Shown piece by piece: positions 12,456 to 25,024 of a DNA stretch of 64,000 bases (its first letter is position 1; each line of letters starts with the position of its first letter). Where the stretch lies: positions 1,009,001 through 1,073,000 of the forward strand of contig VICG01000015.1 of assembly GCA_008692225.1 (NCBI GenBank). The letters run 5' to 3'. Under the pieces are notes generated by a model that saw only the letters and a list, made by a program, of their open reading frames with translations, searched no databases and had not been told where the DNA came from. A program made the translations under genes and the position numbers. This stretch comes from Monilinia fructicola (lineage: Eukaryota > Ascomycota > Leotiomycetes > Helotiales > Sclerotiniaceae).

Positions 12456-14319
12456 GATGATACCTAGTTACGCCAATTCACCAAAATAGCATCTAAAATG
12501 ATGACGCTCCTTTGACTCTTGGTTGTACAAACAAATGTATGCTTTGAGGGGAAGGCCATTCAAGGTGATATCATTTCTCTTGAGTCCGGAACCAACGAGC
12601 AGACTGTTAAAGAGATATTCGCTCAAGTATGGTGATCGATGTGGTCATAGTATAGAATAGCAAAGCAAACTTTAGAGACGGATGAAATTGGCAGACGAAG
12701 GTTCAGTTACTGACCTAAGTACGTACTCGTCATAAGAATTAGCAGTTCTGTTGGTCTAACCATACACTTATGCACGTGTTCGGATTGGCGGAGATCGTAG
12801 GAAAGGTTGGAACTATACTCCATAGATGTTACACCAGTCCACTAATTATAAGATAGGATCGATTGATTTCACTGAACCGAGAAATGAATACCTAAGTAGG
12901 GGTGGTCAACATGGTAGTTAACCTGGTAGTTACCATCATAGTTACCATCCAATGCCCACTTCCTGTACTGTAAACACAAACAGAAGCATTGGAAAGAATG
13001 AGGTGGGTGATAAATCCTGGTTGCAGATCCCTCATTAGGAAATATACTGTAGTGCAGTAGTTGTTACTTTCTATCCTCCTCCCTGACTCTTCGCCAATGA
13101 CATGACAAAGTTTCGTCACGCGTTCTAAAACTAGCTAGATTCGACTAGACAAGCATCTTTAGTACATGCGCCGTCCCTCTCTAGCACGAAAATCTGACAA
13201 GATGCACCTATCATTCTTGACATTTTATCTTGGAAACGGTATTGATATTCTCCGCCTTTGAACCTAATTGAAGATAGACTCGATGCCCAGGTGGCTGCTG
13301 TTCATTAGCCTGTCTACTTTTGAGTCTTGAATCTCTCTACCGGTCGTTCTCTCCCATTTTCATCATCAGCAATGATCAACTAGTCGACAGATCTTTCTGT
13401 TCGAATCTTCTCGAATCTGTTCGTATGGTCATTCATCTTTGGGTTGTGTGTATGCGTACATCAACAATCACACCTACTACTAACTATAGGTTCATTCAAT
13501 CAGGCGGGACATCATGCGGGGATGTCAATACTGTACTCTGTACGGTATGATCAACTTCAAGAACCCATAAGTCGACAGGGGTATTTGGTGCTACTGTACT
13601 GCAAAGTGCGTTGCCCCGCATAGAAGAAGATGCACGACACTGCAACTTAACAAGACCAATCGTCGACTAACCATGGAGGCAAAACTCTATCCCTCCAAGA
13701 GATTTGGCTCAATTTAATTTAATGCTTGAGCCTGTTCAACCTACAGTATCTAGGTGCTCGTGCATCTATTCTATGGCCAGGAATGAAAGTAATGGATAAC
13801 TCGGATCTTCCAGCTTCTCGATATAGCAGGTGAAAGTGCATGCCTCAATATCTGGCTTCCACACAATACTATCTCAACTTACCATCGGCTCGATTGTGAT
13901 TGGTCAAGAGTTTTTCCAACGGGATGTCCAGCTCTACCTTTTCACACCGCAGTGATTGCGTAACGTTCTCTTCTCTTCATTGCCGTTTTGTCATAACCCG
14001 AGCATGTTGGCACCACTACTGAGCGACCAGGCAAGATCAGAAGCGATACTGTCACTTATTAGTGTCCGGAGCCGGTAGGTTGATTCTCAGCAGTCTGGAA
14101 TACTGGTTACTGACTCTCATGACTTATTTTAGTTGGAGTATTCTTTACTACTTTTGGCAAGCTCGAATAAGAGGTACACGGAGTTCCTATATGACTAGTC
14201 TCTCAGCAAGATATGCTCGGGTATAAAGGATAGACGAATGTCCTTCCAAGGTGGCATGCTCAAAACATTCATCAACAGGAATCAACTACTTCACATAAAT
14301 CTTGTCGACCACACGCAAA
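12456..14319. other. intergenic region, divergent 5' flanks of oxidase and phosphatase
   Basis: Contains only short open frames without recognisable families. It serves as the upstream region of both the oxidase (-) and the phosphatase (+). No clear binding sites stand out by eye. Confidence 0.4.
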
Positions 14320-15726
14320 ATGCTTTTCTTTAAGATATATATTATTATAGCTTTGGCGCTGTGTGCAGAAGCAATAGCCAAGAAGAAACCTTTTTCTACG
14401 TCTGCTACCGCTGCCTCTCCTGCCTCTCCGACCTCGTCAGATTATGCTGATGTTATGGCTGCTCGAGCAACTGCAAATACGAGTAGTCCTGTTAGCTATG
14501 TCGAGGGAAAAGCATTCAATCGATTTGTCAACATCTGGTTTGAGAATACCGATTATGATACTGCCCTCGCAGATCGTACGCTCTTGTTTTTGAAAGATTG
14601 ATTGCATATGTACTAATTTCTAAATAGCAAACTTCAAATGCTTTGCTGAATTGGGTGTTACCTTAGACAGCTATTTCGCTGTAACGCATCCTAGTCAACC
14701 TAACTATCTGGCTGCCGTTGCGGGTAAGTTTGATTTTACATCACATGATATCGCTGCAGTAACTTACCTTTATACAGTGATTATTTCGGCCTCGATAGTG
14801 ATCCATTCATCGAGATTCCTAACAATGTCTCGTCAATTGTCGACCTCCTCGAGGACAAAGGAATCTCCTGGGGACTGTACCAGGAGGATATGCCGTACAC
14901 TGGCTACCAAGGGTTTGAATGGAGAAACCAGGAAAACGGTGCTGACGCTTATGTTCGCAAACACAAGTAAGTTTCAATTAGCTCATTGTAATCGAGATAA
15001 ACTCTCAGCACACTAACACCCATCCACTCAGCCCCGAAATACTTTTTAATTCCGTCGTCACCAAGCCCGAACGTCTTGAACTCATCAAGAACACCACCAT
15101 GTTCCATGCCGATGTTGCTGCAAACACACTTCCCCAATGGATGTTCATCACCCCTAACATGACCTCTGACGCCCACGACTCTTCCATCACTGTTGCCGGT
15201 GAATGGCTGCGCGATTTCCTTGGCCCATACCTTAAGGACGAGAACTTCATGAACAACACACTCGTCCTCATCACTTTCGACGAGAATGAAACTTACGCCG
15301 CCAAAAATCGTATCCTCTCCATCCTCCTAGGTGATGCTGTTCCGGAAGACCTTGTCAACACCACTGATTCCACCTACTATGACCATTACTCCGAGATCGC
15401 CTCGGTCGTCGCCAACTGGGACCTCCACACCCTCGGCCGTTTCGACGTCGGTGCCAATGTATTCAAGTACATCGCTGAAAAGACGGGTGATAGAATCAGG
15501 TCTTGGAGTAATGGAACTTTGGAGAGCCGCTTCTTCAACTACAGTTACCCTTGGTATTCTCGCAGCGAAGGTTGGATGGGCTCCGCAGCCCCCTCCAAAC
15601 ACCAAGTTGACTACCCTGGACACCAATAGAACTGTCTTGCCATCTATCGTTGAATATTGGCAAGGTAAGGATAATGGTACCGTGTACCAAGGACAGTTGG
15701 AGATTCCTGATGGATACAACTATTAG
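14320..15726 (+). CDS. secreted acid phosphatase / phosphoesterase family, two single-base indels
   Basis: Secreted phosphomonoesterase of the fungal PhoA-like phosphoesterase family (PF04185 type). Exons are 14320-14575, 14628-14723, 14778-14966 and 15032-15726. The N-terminal MLFFKIYIIIALALCAEA is a signal peptide. Family motifs in order: FVNIWFENTDYDTALAD, VTHPSQPNYLAAVAG, then (exon 3) DYFGLDSDPF and YQEDMPYTGYQG, then MFITPNMTSDAHD and LVLITFDENETY. Several NxT/NxS glycosylation sites are visible. Exon 3 matches the family only if one G is restored at the junction (14777/14778). The true C-terminus, ending QLEIPDGYNY, is reached only by dropping one T near 15551. Allowing for both, the length is 411 residues, normal for the family. 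Without them the frame ends near 15629. Confidence 0.85.
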
Positions 15727-16230
15727 GAACCTGTGTCGTGGGGAGAGCTTGAGTGAAAATTCGAAAGAGGGTGAAAACTAATGGTCATGAGAGATCCGGG
15801 AATACATAATGTAATAATAGAAGTAGACGGAGAATTATAAGTTTATTGATACCACATAAAGAGAGGACCGTTCGTTGGACATTTGTGAATCCCAAAGCCA
15901 GATAGGAGCTATATCTTCAAATCATCATGTCTTCATGTAACCATAGTAGAAATGACCGAAAGTAAAGATGAAGTCAAGACCGAGAAGGAAAGTGGTCACC
16001 GGGAGTACTCTCATATTTTGTACGTGCAAGAGTTCACCGGGGATTATATTCACAGACCATCTCATGTCCATATTGAAGATTGCAACCAATGAGACCTCAC
16101 CCATGCAGTTCAAAGGGTAGTATTTCATAACAATGGATTTGCGCAAAAAAGTCTTTAATTTAATAGGGTATATCTTGTTCTCCTCCCCGTGTTTCCAATA
16201 TCATCAAATATGCACCCCCTTTCCCTGGTC
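15727..16230. other. convergent 3' flanks of phosphatase and glutaredoxin
   Basis: About 500 bases between two converging genes. Nothing coding seen. Confidence 0.4.
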
Positions 16231-17274
16231 TTACGCTGCTGCGGCTGGTTTTAGCGACGCTATACGCGCGAAGAAATCAGGATCATTTGCTGCTTCTTTC
16301 CTTGACCTGTGAATTATTTGTTGAATTAGTCACATCTCCCGTGAATGTAGACGGAATCTCTGGTGAGATGGTGGTGGTGGAGACTTACGATATCCAGACC
16401 TCCCACAAGCTCCCCATCTATCCACAACTGAGGGAAAGTCGGCCAATCCGCGAATTCCTTGAGGCCTTGCCTCACTTCATCGTCGGCCAGGATGTTGAAA
16501 AATCCATACTTCACCGATTTCTCCCTCAGGAGAGCGACAAGCTGGCGAGAGAAACCGCACTGAGGTGCAGAGGGTGTTCCCTTCATGAAACACATCACCG
16601 GAGCCGCCTTCACAAGATTAGATAGCGCGGGCATGGAGATCTTCTTTCGACGTTGGTTGATCGGGTTCGGTTGAAGCTGCAGGAGTCGTTGTGATGGCTC
16701 GTTGGCGGTGGGTTTATACTGGGCACGGGTTTGGCGGATGTGCCGTTCGTGGAGGTGGAGTTTGGGGAATTGGCGTGTTTCTCAATGGCATTGCGGACTT
16801 TGGTGCGTCGCTGCCAGAGACGGTTTCCAGGACTATGTTGTTGCGCGTGAGGACGAGGTAGGGAACTGCGGTTACATCGAACGCATCTGAGACGGCAATC
16901 ACTTCTTCGGCGTTCATGGAGACCCAGGAGGTGGTCGGGGGTGGTGGGAGGGTAGGAGAGGGCGAGGGTGCGGAGGACAGTTGTCCTGGTGGCAGGGTTA
17001 GTATGCGTGGGAAGTTGGGGGGCTGCCCGAACGTGGAGTTGAGGCAGAAATCGGTGAGATGCAATGGGTTTTGAGACTCTTACATTTGCGCGCATGGTGC
17101 TGCCCATGGTGCCTGTTATTGTCGCATTAGTCGAGGATCGTAGATCGAAGGTCGTTGGATGGAGGGAGGGAGCAACGTACATGAAAGTTAATGATTCTGC
17201 AGGGTTGTGGATGGCAAAGATTCGGTATGCTTCTGCCATTCTTCCTCGGTCGTAATGTCAATGAGAGTAGACAT
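16231..17274 (-). CDS. monothiol glutaredoxin Grx3/Grx4 type (thioredoxin + CGFS Grx), several single-base indels
   Basis: Cytosolic/nuclear [2Fe-2S]-binding glutaredoxin involved in iron sensing and Fe-S trafficking. Exons on the minus strand: 17274-17181, 17112-17084, 16985-16389 and 16306-16231. The N-terminal thioredoxin-like domain starts [16 protein letters not shown] and has [10 protein letters not shown] in place of a CxxC active site. It continues with [20 protein letters not shown] and [10 protein letters not shown]. The C-terminal domain has [20 protein letters not shown] with the active [21 protein letters not shown], and ends [13 protein letters not shown]. Reading it as one protein of about 263 residues needs at least five one-base corrections, near 17195, 16937, 16798, 16626 and 16298, and probably one more in the linker. 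Splice sites and residues are otherwise intact. Confidence 0.87.
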
Positions 17275-18191
17275 CTTGATGCTTTGTTGTGTTTGTAGTG
17301 GGGGTGGATGTTTTTGGTGGGGGTTGGTTCTTTCGTAGCTTTTGTTGGAGGATGGCGGGGTGCGGTTGAAGTGAGATAAACTTGTTATATTGTAATTTAT
17401 AACAAACCACTGATGAATACCTCGATAAAGATTTAAGTAAAATGGTTCTGGATGAAGGGTGAAGGGAAGTTGCGAGGCCGGAGATATATTTTCTAATCGC
17501 TATCGAGACGGCTAGCTTCAAGGGCTCATCGCGTCATCTCAAGCGACAATTTTCTCAATCGTTCCATACAAATTGAACAATTACAAAATGATTAATAATC
17601 AAATATCCGATGATTGGTTTGTTAAGTAGAGATAATTGAAGTTTTGAAGGTTTGAAGTTTTTTAAGACATTAAAGTATTAATATAATATTACGTGAAATT
17701 GTCTTCATTGTATATTATTATATTTAACAGCAAGACGAGGGATATCAGACCTGTTCAAAGACATTTTGCGTGGTTGCTTTCCCGGCGAGCTATTCTTTTT
17801 TTGATATGCCTCCCGGTGAGCTTACAAATCTCGACTCGATTACCCCAAATGTACCCTGGCTGCTGGTTTTTACCCAGCCTTTTGAAAGCACATTAATCGA
17901 ATCTCCAAGTACGATAGGCGAACATTTGCGATCTTTGCGTTGCTTCAAGCCTAAAATATATTCATATCGCGAATGATGACACTTCAGATATGTTTCTGGA
18001 GGCTACTGTGGTTATCTAGATACATATGGGTCGAATTCCCCCCTTTCCATCATTCGGGATGCCTCTCAGCCAACTCGCTTAAAGAGTTCTAACAAAATCA
18101 AACTTAGCTGGCCAGCAACAGAGTGCGGGGCTGGTCTAAGAGATTGGACATGTCAGAATAGCATGCTTTCTGGTCTCATTCATTCCCATTC
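17275..18191. other. upstream region of glutaredoxin to the AT-rich element
   Basis: Short open frames only, such as 17770-17976, without known motifs. The sequence becomes more A+T-rich towards 17.7 kb. Confidence 0.35.
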
Positions 18192-20057
18192 TAAGTCGCC
18201 TACCCCACATCTCGCCACCCCCCCCCATTTGGCCAACTTCAAAAAAATACTATATATCATTTTTTAAAACGTTAATAATTTAACAATTATTTTACTTATA
18301 TATAATCCCTTTAAAATTCATTTTCTAAAATAGTATTAAAATCATTTTCAATAATTAGCTTATTTTTAATTGTAATCTATATTTCTTTTAATAACTTTAA
18401 TCCCTACAAATTTCAAATTCAGATTAGTTTTTAATTTTATATTTTTTTCTTGGGGTTAATTGCTTTATTCTCTATGTTTTAATTACTGTATTCAAAACTT
18501 TGCTTGTATGATATTATAATTCTTGGTATTAAATCCTTTTAAGATCTTTCGAAAAGTAAAACGATGTATTGGAAGATCGATTTCCTCTTCCTGAGTTATA
18601 TATTCTGTATACGATCAAATATTCTTTCGATTTTTGAGGCGTTTTTCTATGGAATAAAAGATAATTTATATATTATTAGAACTCAGGATTATAATTTAAA
18701 AAAAAAAATCTTTTTTAATAACTTTTTTATTACTATTTTCGATCAAAAACTGATTTATAAGGGGTTTGGTTATATTCTTTAATTATAAATCTGATGCTTT
18801 CCATTTAGATTTAATATTTTGAATAATTAATACTTCTAATTTAGTAGAATAATAACAAAAAAGAAAATTCTGTTTTTCAATTAATATAAAAATCCCGTTA
18901 AAAGATTTAATTTATTGAGGTGTTGTTGATATACGTTTTTAAGATTTAAGAATATAGCCAAATCTAATGGCTATAGTATGTGTAACGTATGTGGTTGATA
19001 GGAATAAGAGATATATGTTATTTTCGAAATATAATTGCATAAATTCTGTAGTTTTTATGATTTCTATAATTATTTAAAATAAGTAGTTTAGCTTTATTCG
19101 GGTTGGAGGGGGTTGTTGAAGGTATAAATATCTTTTTTAACTATTTTAATACAGTAGAATTCATAATTCATCCATTCTCAATAGCTATAAAGCTTTATTT
19201 AATATATGAAATAAAATCTATAAGAAATCATTATTATTAAACACTTTTGCCTTTATAAATAATAATAAATGGATCAAAAGCTTTTCCAATAATTAAAAAT
19301 ATATTTTAATAAAAAAAAGGTTTAAATTTTTTCGATCCAAACTATTTTTTAAATAAAACATTAATTAAAGCTTCCTATTATTAGCTCATTAAAGCTTTAA
19401 TCTTTTATAATATCCGCTTCGTTTATTATTATACTTATTTAAGGTTTAATAGTTTTAATATCCAATAATTCAAGTTTTTGAAATTATTCCTTAATAAGAT
19501 TGATTAAAGTATTTAAAACTTATGCTAAATCGATTTTAATACTATCTCTTAATTTTAATAATTAGATTTTTATACAAGAATTTATTAATCATTACTTTCC
19601 AAGCGATAGATCTTTTTTTTGTAAACTTAAAATCCGCTTTTTAATTTTATAAATCTATTAATGTGTAAAGTTAGTTCCAAAAATTCTTTTAAACTAATAT
19701 TTAGTTCGTTAAACGTCTCTTCTAGATTAAAGCTATCTTTTTGCTGTATTTAAGCACTTTTTTGATAGAATAAACACCCTTCAATTCGTTTTTAAAAAGT
19801 GCTTTTTGAAATACCATAATCTTCAAGGATTTTTGATATTTTAATCCCATTTTCAAACGCTTTAAAAAGCTATTATAATATAATCTTCAATATATAACTT
19901 TATTATAATATAATTAATATAATTTATAAATTTTAAAGGAATTAATTAAAGGGTTATTAAATTATTAATATTAAAAGATTATATATTGGTTAAAAATATA
20001 TGTTTTTTATACGTTGGCCAAATAGGGGGGGTGGCGAGATATGGGGTAGGCGACTTA
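18192..20057. mobile_element. AT-rich (RIP-like) DNA element with 45-bp terminal inverted repeats
   Basis: The 1,866 bp block is strongly A+T-rich and bounded by inverted copies of about 45 bp (18192-18237 and 20013-20057). Read inwards these start TAAGTCGCCTACCCC and include a C-run, then TTTGGCCAAC. The arms differ mainly at C/T positions and in C-run length (9 against 7). The flanks TCCCATTC (left) and TGACATTC (right) match at 6 of 8 positions, compatible with a decayed 8-bp target duplication as in hAT elements. No intact transposase frame remains. I infer a RIP-destroyed cut-and-paste transposon. Confidence 0.8.
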
Positions 20058-22686
20058 TGACATTCTGATACTCTCAAGTCATATATCTAATCTTGAAAAA
20101 GGCAGCGCTAGTATATGGTAGTGAGAAATATATGTTTCCAACCAGGAAGCATGAAAATTCTCCATACCATGCTTTAAACCTTTCTCTGCTATTTATTTAC
20201 ATTCTCGAACGTTTGAGTGTATAGTTTATCAACATCAAAACCATGCTTTCCTCCTCCTTCCACTTCTTTGTTGTCACCCCTTGCCTGTTCTTATGGTCCT
20301 CGAAAGTTTCAAGAGAGATGTCACTTTCTTTGGTGATGTGCCTGTGATAGCCATCCTAAATTCTAGCCCCCCCCCCCCCCCCCCCGACGGCTTCGGCTAA
20401 TTTCCAAGAATATTCGAGACAATGATCTTCGAGTTGGGCAATCTAAACAACTCAGACTTCGCGATCTTTCAATGTGGCAGGACTCTTTGGATTGATGTTT
20501 CATTACCATATGTAGGTTGGTGATAAGAGATTTTTGGCTAATTTTGGCCATAGAAATTGTTAGGGTTGTAGATTGTGCCTGTCATGGAAAAGGGGGCACT
20601 GGTCACGATATTGAATAAGCGATATGGGCTCCGAGAGCTGCTCCGCGCCCCAGCATGAGGTTTGGAGGGACATGAGCCTCCAGGGCTAAGTTTGACGATG
20701 CACAAGAAGAGTATAGGTATTCACTTGAATTCCTTATGAGGACGGATAGTATACAGAGTAATAATATATACATATGTACGTTCCAACGTAAGAACCCCAA
20801 GAGTGTGGCAACTGGGCAAAGCGTCAGAAGTACCGGGAAAATAGTCATACTGCAGGAATGTAAACCACAAGGAACCAACCAAAAGAAATAATTTCGGCGA
20901 AAACCCAGAGGATTCTAATCCTCGTGCCTTCGTATACATGGGTATCAATAATCGTGGCCCACTTTGCCGTCGTCGCCCACCAGCAAAATCAGAGACAAAA
21001 AGTTAAAAACATACAACAGTAAGGATTCGCTGATGGTCACCCACTCAACTACTAATTTACCGATTTGAGGCTTGAGTATGGCAGAGCGGACGGGATGCCC
21101 TAGTTTCCTCAATCTATGGTCGTATGTACCAGGAGTAGAAACATTTTGGCTCATATACCAAACGTTGGAAGCTTTGAAGAGTTTGATGCTCTTTGACTTT
21201 ACTGTTGTCGTGGTGGATCAGCTTTCCTCCTTCTCAGCTGTTGTTCGATCTTTAAAAAAGCGGGAAACCATTTCGGAGTAGTCAGTATTTGAGAATTTGT
21301 GCAATGACCATCGTAAATAGGACGATGGCAAGGTTAAAATCTACGGCTCTCTTTTGCATTCTATGCCTTGTGTGACCCATGTAGCGTCATAGAGTATTTG
21401 AGCTGGCCTGATCACTCGCAATTACCAATGCTGAACCAGGTCCTCAATAAAAAAGGCCAGAAAAGTCGAGAAATATCATCCAGTGCTCGGCTTTGCCCGA
21501 GTCACCAGAGTAGCGCAGCACATATACGCAGCTCGGGAGGCGCATATCTTATATTCGCACGTGTACAACCTTCGAATTGAAGAGGGCAAGCATCAAGGTG
21601 GGCGAAGCTGCAAACGTGATGCAAACATGTTACTGTATGCGATAGGGAGGGTGAAGAAAACACGGTGTTGGGGTATCATCTTGAGGCCAAGTCAGATGTG
21701 TCACGCAAACAGGCGAAAGGGCCAAGTGGCTGAGAGCACCAGAGAAATTCCTTGCTGCTTTTGTGAAGCAGGGATTTGTACCAAGGAACATTCTGCAGTA
21801 TCAAGCTGCGTCATGCGATCGAATGACAGCAACACAGCAAAACCAGCATCAAAATCTATACACTAGAGCTTTTGGGTGGCGATGATCGTAGAAAAGGTGG
21901 CTGAGGAAGCAATAGAAGGACCACTCACGCCTTATAAGGATTAGGTTGGGGGGGAGAGGGGGGTTAAAGCAGGGGAAGCTGAATGATCGCTGTATCAAAG
22001 TAGCCAATCTCTTTCAGAAGTGACATGGAATACTGGCCGTGTTTCCGGGTTGGCGCATGAAATGGTAACTTATGTACCAAACAAAATGCAAACGAAGCTG
22101 AGCCATATTGATGAAGTGTTTGTTCTGCGCCTTCTTTCCATTTGCATCCTGCATGTTAACTTGTCAAGCCAATCTCTCAGCCAGTCAAAGCGATGAATTC
22201 GCATGACTTCAAACGCGACGTGAAGGTTGATGATGATAAGTGGTAAGAGAAAGGAAGAGTCTCACTCACAGAACCTCTCCTTCTTCCCTCTTTCTAGGAT
22301 GATGACTCGATGTAGCTCCCGGTCCCGGTCCCGGTATGTACTTGTACTTCGTACTCTATACAATAACAAATATACCTCCAGGGCTCCGTACTGGATGTCA
22401 GTGTATGAGTCTGTGACTCTATGTCTACTAGCATCTACTGTACCTCCTTGCTATTGCAAAAGCCACAAAGCTTAACAAAAGAAGAATGAGACCAAAAGAC
22501 CAAGAGACTAAGAGACCAAGAGACCAAGAGACTAAAAGACCAAGAGGACCGCGTATATACTACACACATCCACCTGCTGCACTCAAAAGAAATACTTCAA
22601 ATATCTTGGCGTAATCAATTGGTTAGAAGATTAATAATTATGTAATTATAGAACCTTGGAAACCATTCACATTCACATTCATATTT
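20058..22686. other. gene-poor interval
   Basis: No open frame here shows a recognisable domain or intron-joined continuity. The interval includes a 19-base C run and, near 22.50 kb, short AGACCAAGAG-type repeats. It may hold non-coding RNA or decayed sequence that I cannot identify. Confidence 0.35.
20367..20385. repeat. 19-base poly-C tract
   Basis: Uninterrupted run of 19 C, followed by GACGGCTTCGGC. Confidence 0.9.
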
Positions 22687-22941
22687 ATGTTTATATTTAT
22701 ATTTATATTTATATTTTATATTAATTATACTGATACTTGTATATATATTTATATTCTAATCCCACGTTTCCTATTCCAAGTTCCTAATCTACCTCCAGCT
22801 GTTCCTCTTCCTATTCCTAATCCAAATCCAAATTCGGTTCATCCTCTTGGCGCCCGTGTCTTGAACGAACATCCTTCCTCAGTCCGTCCTACCGATTTCT
22901 TAGGTCTTATTGACGGATCCATGAATCCCAATCTAATCTAA
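22687..22941 (+). CDS. possible small ORF or gene fragment
   Basis: Open frame of about 84 residues. Its first third is a TATATT-repeat artefact. The remainder is less repetitive: Pro/Asn-rich PLPIPNPNPNSV, then VRPTDFLGLIDGSMNPNLI before the stop. The FLGLID segment is faintly like a motif I have seen in uncharacterised fungal proteins, but I cannot name a family. It could be a remnant of a longer gene. Confidence 0.2.
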   Translation: MFIFIFIFIFYINYTDTCIYIYILIPRFLFQVPNLPPAVPLPIPNPNPNSVHPLGARVLNEHPSSVRPTDFLGLIDGSMNPNLI

Positions 22942-23182
22942 CTTTTGAACTTTGGACCTCCAGGGCTCTCTCTTCTTCCTCAACACCCAACTTCAACTTA
23001 TTTTATTATTCACATATAACAAACACAAGACACAAGTCACATAATTCGATTCCATCAATTCATCACATCAATTCATCACACTTGTGTAAGTTTGCGCATT
23101 ATGCCGCTCGAATATCATTTCAAGATCAATACAAAACACTTACTAACCTGAGATTCTTTTCTTGTCACTATAGATCATCACA

Positions 23183-23835
23183 ATGTCGAACCAAGGTTAC
23201 TACAACAATCAGCCCCAATATGGTGGCCAACCTCAATATCCTCCCAATGTACGTTTTTCGCATCTCTATACCGACCATATAGATCTCGAGATCTCTTGGA
23301 TCATCTTGGCATATGGAATATGGAATATGGAATAGAATACAAAGCTGACACTTCTGCGATGTATAGGCTTATGGAGGACCTCCACCACAACAAGGTTACT
23401 ACCAACAAGGCCCTCCTCCTGTGAGTACTTTTCTATATTCTACATCTACGGCATTGTGTTGTATCGTGCGATAGCATCAATCTCCCCAGATCCCGAGCTC
23501 TCACGATACCGAACATTGCCGAGATAGCTTCACCGTCGCATCATACAATACAAATGCAATATACCTCTTGGAATGTATCACGCTAACAAGTCTATCCCTC
23601 TTAGCAACAAATGCAATATCAACAACAACCTCCCCCAAAGAGCTCCGGCGGTGGACAAGGTTGTCTCGGTGGTTGTTTGGCAGCTCTCTGTTGTTGTTGT
23701 GTTATGGAAGAGGGTTGTGAGCTATGTATTGATTGTATGTTGCTCCTTCTGTACCTCTGTGCTTCTACGCCTCGTCTGTATCATGAATAGCGACCCACTA
23801 ACTCTCCTCTCTTGTAGGCGCCGAATGTTTGCTAA
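23183..23835 (+). CDS. small cysteine-rich transmembrane (CYSTM-type) protein
   Basis: Small tail-anchored protein of the CYSTM class, thought to sit in membranes through its Cys-rich helix and linked in other eukaryotes to stress tolerance. Four short exons: 23183-23248, 23367-23420, 23605-23734 and 23818-23835. The first two introns fall in phase 0. The N-terminus is Gln/Tyr/Pro-rich (MSNQGYYNNQPQYGGQPQY, AYGGPPPQQGYYQQGPPP). The C-terminus is CLGGCLAALCCCCVMEEG, then CELCIDC. The last exon gives the expected ...CAECC end with a TAA at 23833 only if one T of the TTT at 23828-23830 is removed. As written, the frame runs on into unrelated sequence. About 88 residues after correction. Confidence 0.82.
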
Positions 23836-25024
23836 GGCGACTGCTAAACCCCTTGCATTCCAACACTCCGATTTTCACCACGCTACCCGCATCAATGTCA
23901 GCCTCTTGCTCAATCCCTCTCGATGAATTTCAGCATCTACCTCACATTACCGTGCGACTCACGAGACCTCGGGAACCAGTAGACGGCCTCATACTTGCCT
24001 ATAATCACTTACCCTCAACAGCAAGCCAACAACACAACACTCTCGAAAGTTTTCGCGATCCGTCTTGTTCATCTTTGCCAATCATACCGCCTTGTCCATA
24101 GATTAATTCCATTCAAAATGATTGAAAGCAAAAACTCGACTTTCGCGTCGGCTTCGATACACACATTTTCCTTCCTCTCTCACCCAGTTTTTCATATTCC
24201 AGGTTTACGTCTCTTTTCGGATGGATGGATTACACAAGTTTTCTGCTTCCAGCTAGTTTTTAGGGATGGTTGGATTTGGATGGTTAAGATAAGATAATGA
24301 ATGACTTTTATTTAATAACCTTTGTATCTTCTACTTGCGGTTGCTGTGATGTCAAGTCTGCGTTTGTGCGTTTGTGTGTATGTGTGTGTGTGAGAGAGCC
24401 TTGGTTGCTATGGTTTGAGATGTATATTTTGTGGAACGTGAATACGGATGCATGAATCTACAGTAATAGTAGTTAGTAGCTGGAGGCACACATCACACCT
24501 TACTCATACTCATATATCACGATATAACTGGCGCACTGAGAATCCTCATTTGCCTTAACCACCGCTGCCTATTGGTCAAGGTAGCCTCATCATCCGTGCA
24601 CCGTGGCATGAGCAAGAGGTGAAGCCCTCCCTCCAGTGGTACGGAAGACAAGTAATAAGGATACCTAGGTAGGTATTTACCTCCTACCACGATCAACACA
24701 GGAGAAGCCAACAAAATCGATGAATGATTGCCATTTCATTTCTTGTCATTTATAAAGATCACGACCACCGCTTTTTTCTTCGGTGCTGCTGTCGCAGTTA
24801 CGACAAAAACATCCATCCATTCACGCATGCCATCCCGCCCATCTACAAAATCTCCTGAATTTTCATCTTGTTGAACCAATTTCAACTATTTTTCGTTCTA
24901 ACCCAACTACCCAATCTTCACTGCATCTCCTGTGCATTGATCGCTTTGAGATGATCTAATGGGCTGGCTCCGCTGCGCTACGCTACGCTTTGCTCTGCTC
25001 AGTTGCTGTTCATAGACAGTGTAT
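23836..25024. other. intergenic region, convergent 3' flanks
   Basis: Nothing coding recognised. It contains a GT-rich stretch near 24370-24390 and one ACCTAGGT palindrome at 24663-24670. Confidence 0.4.
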
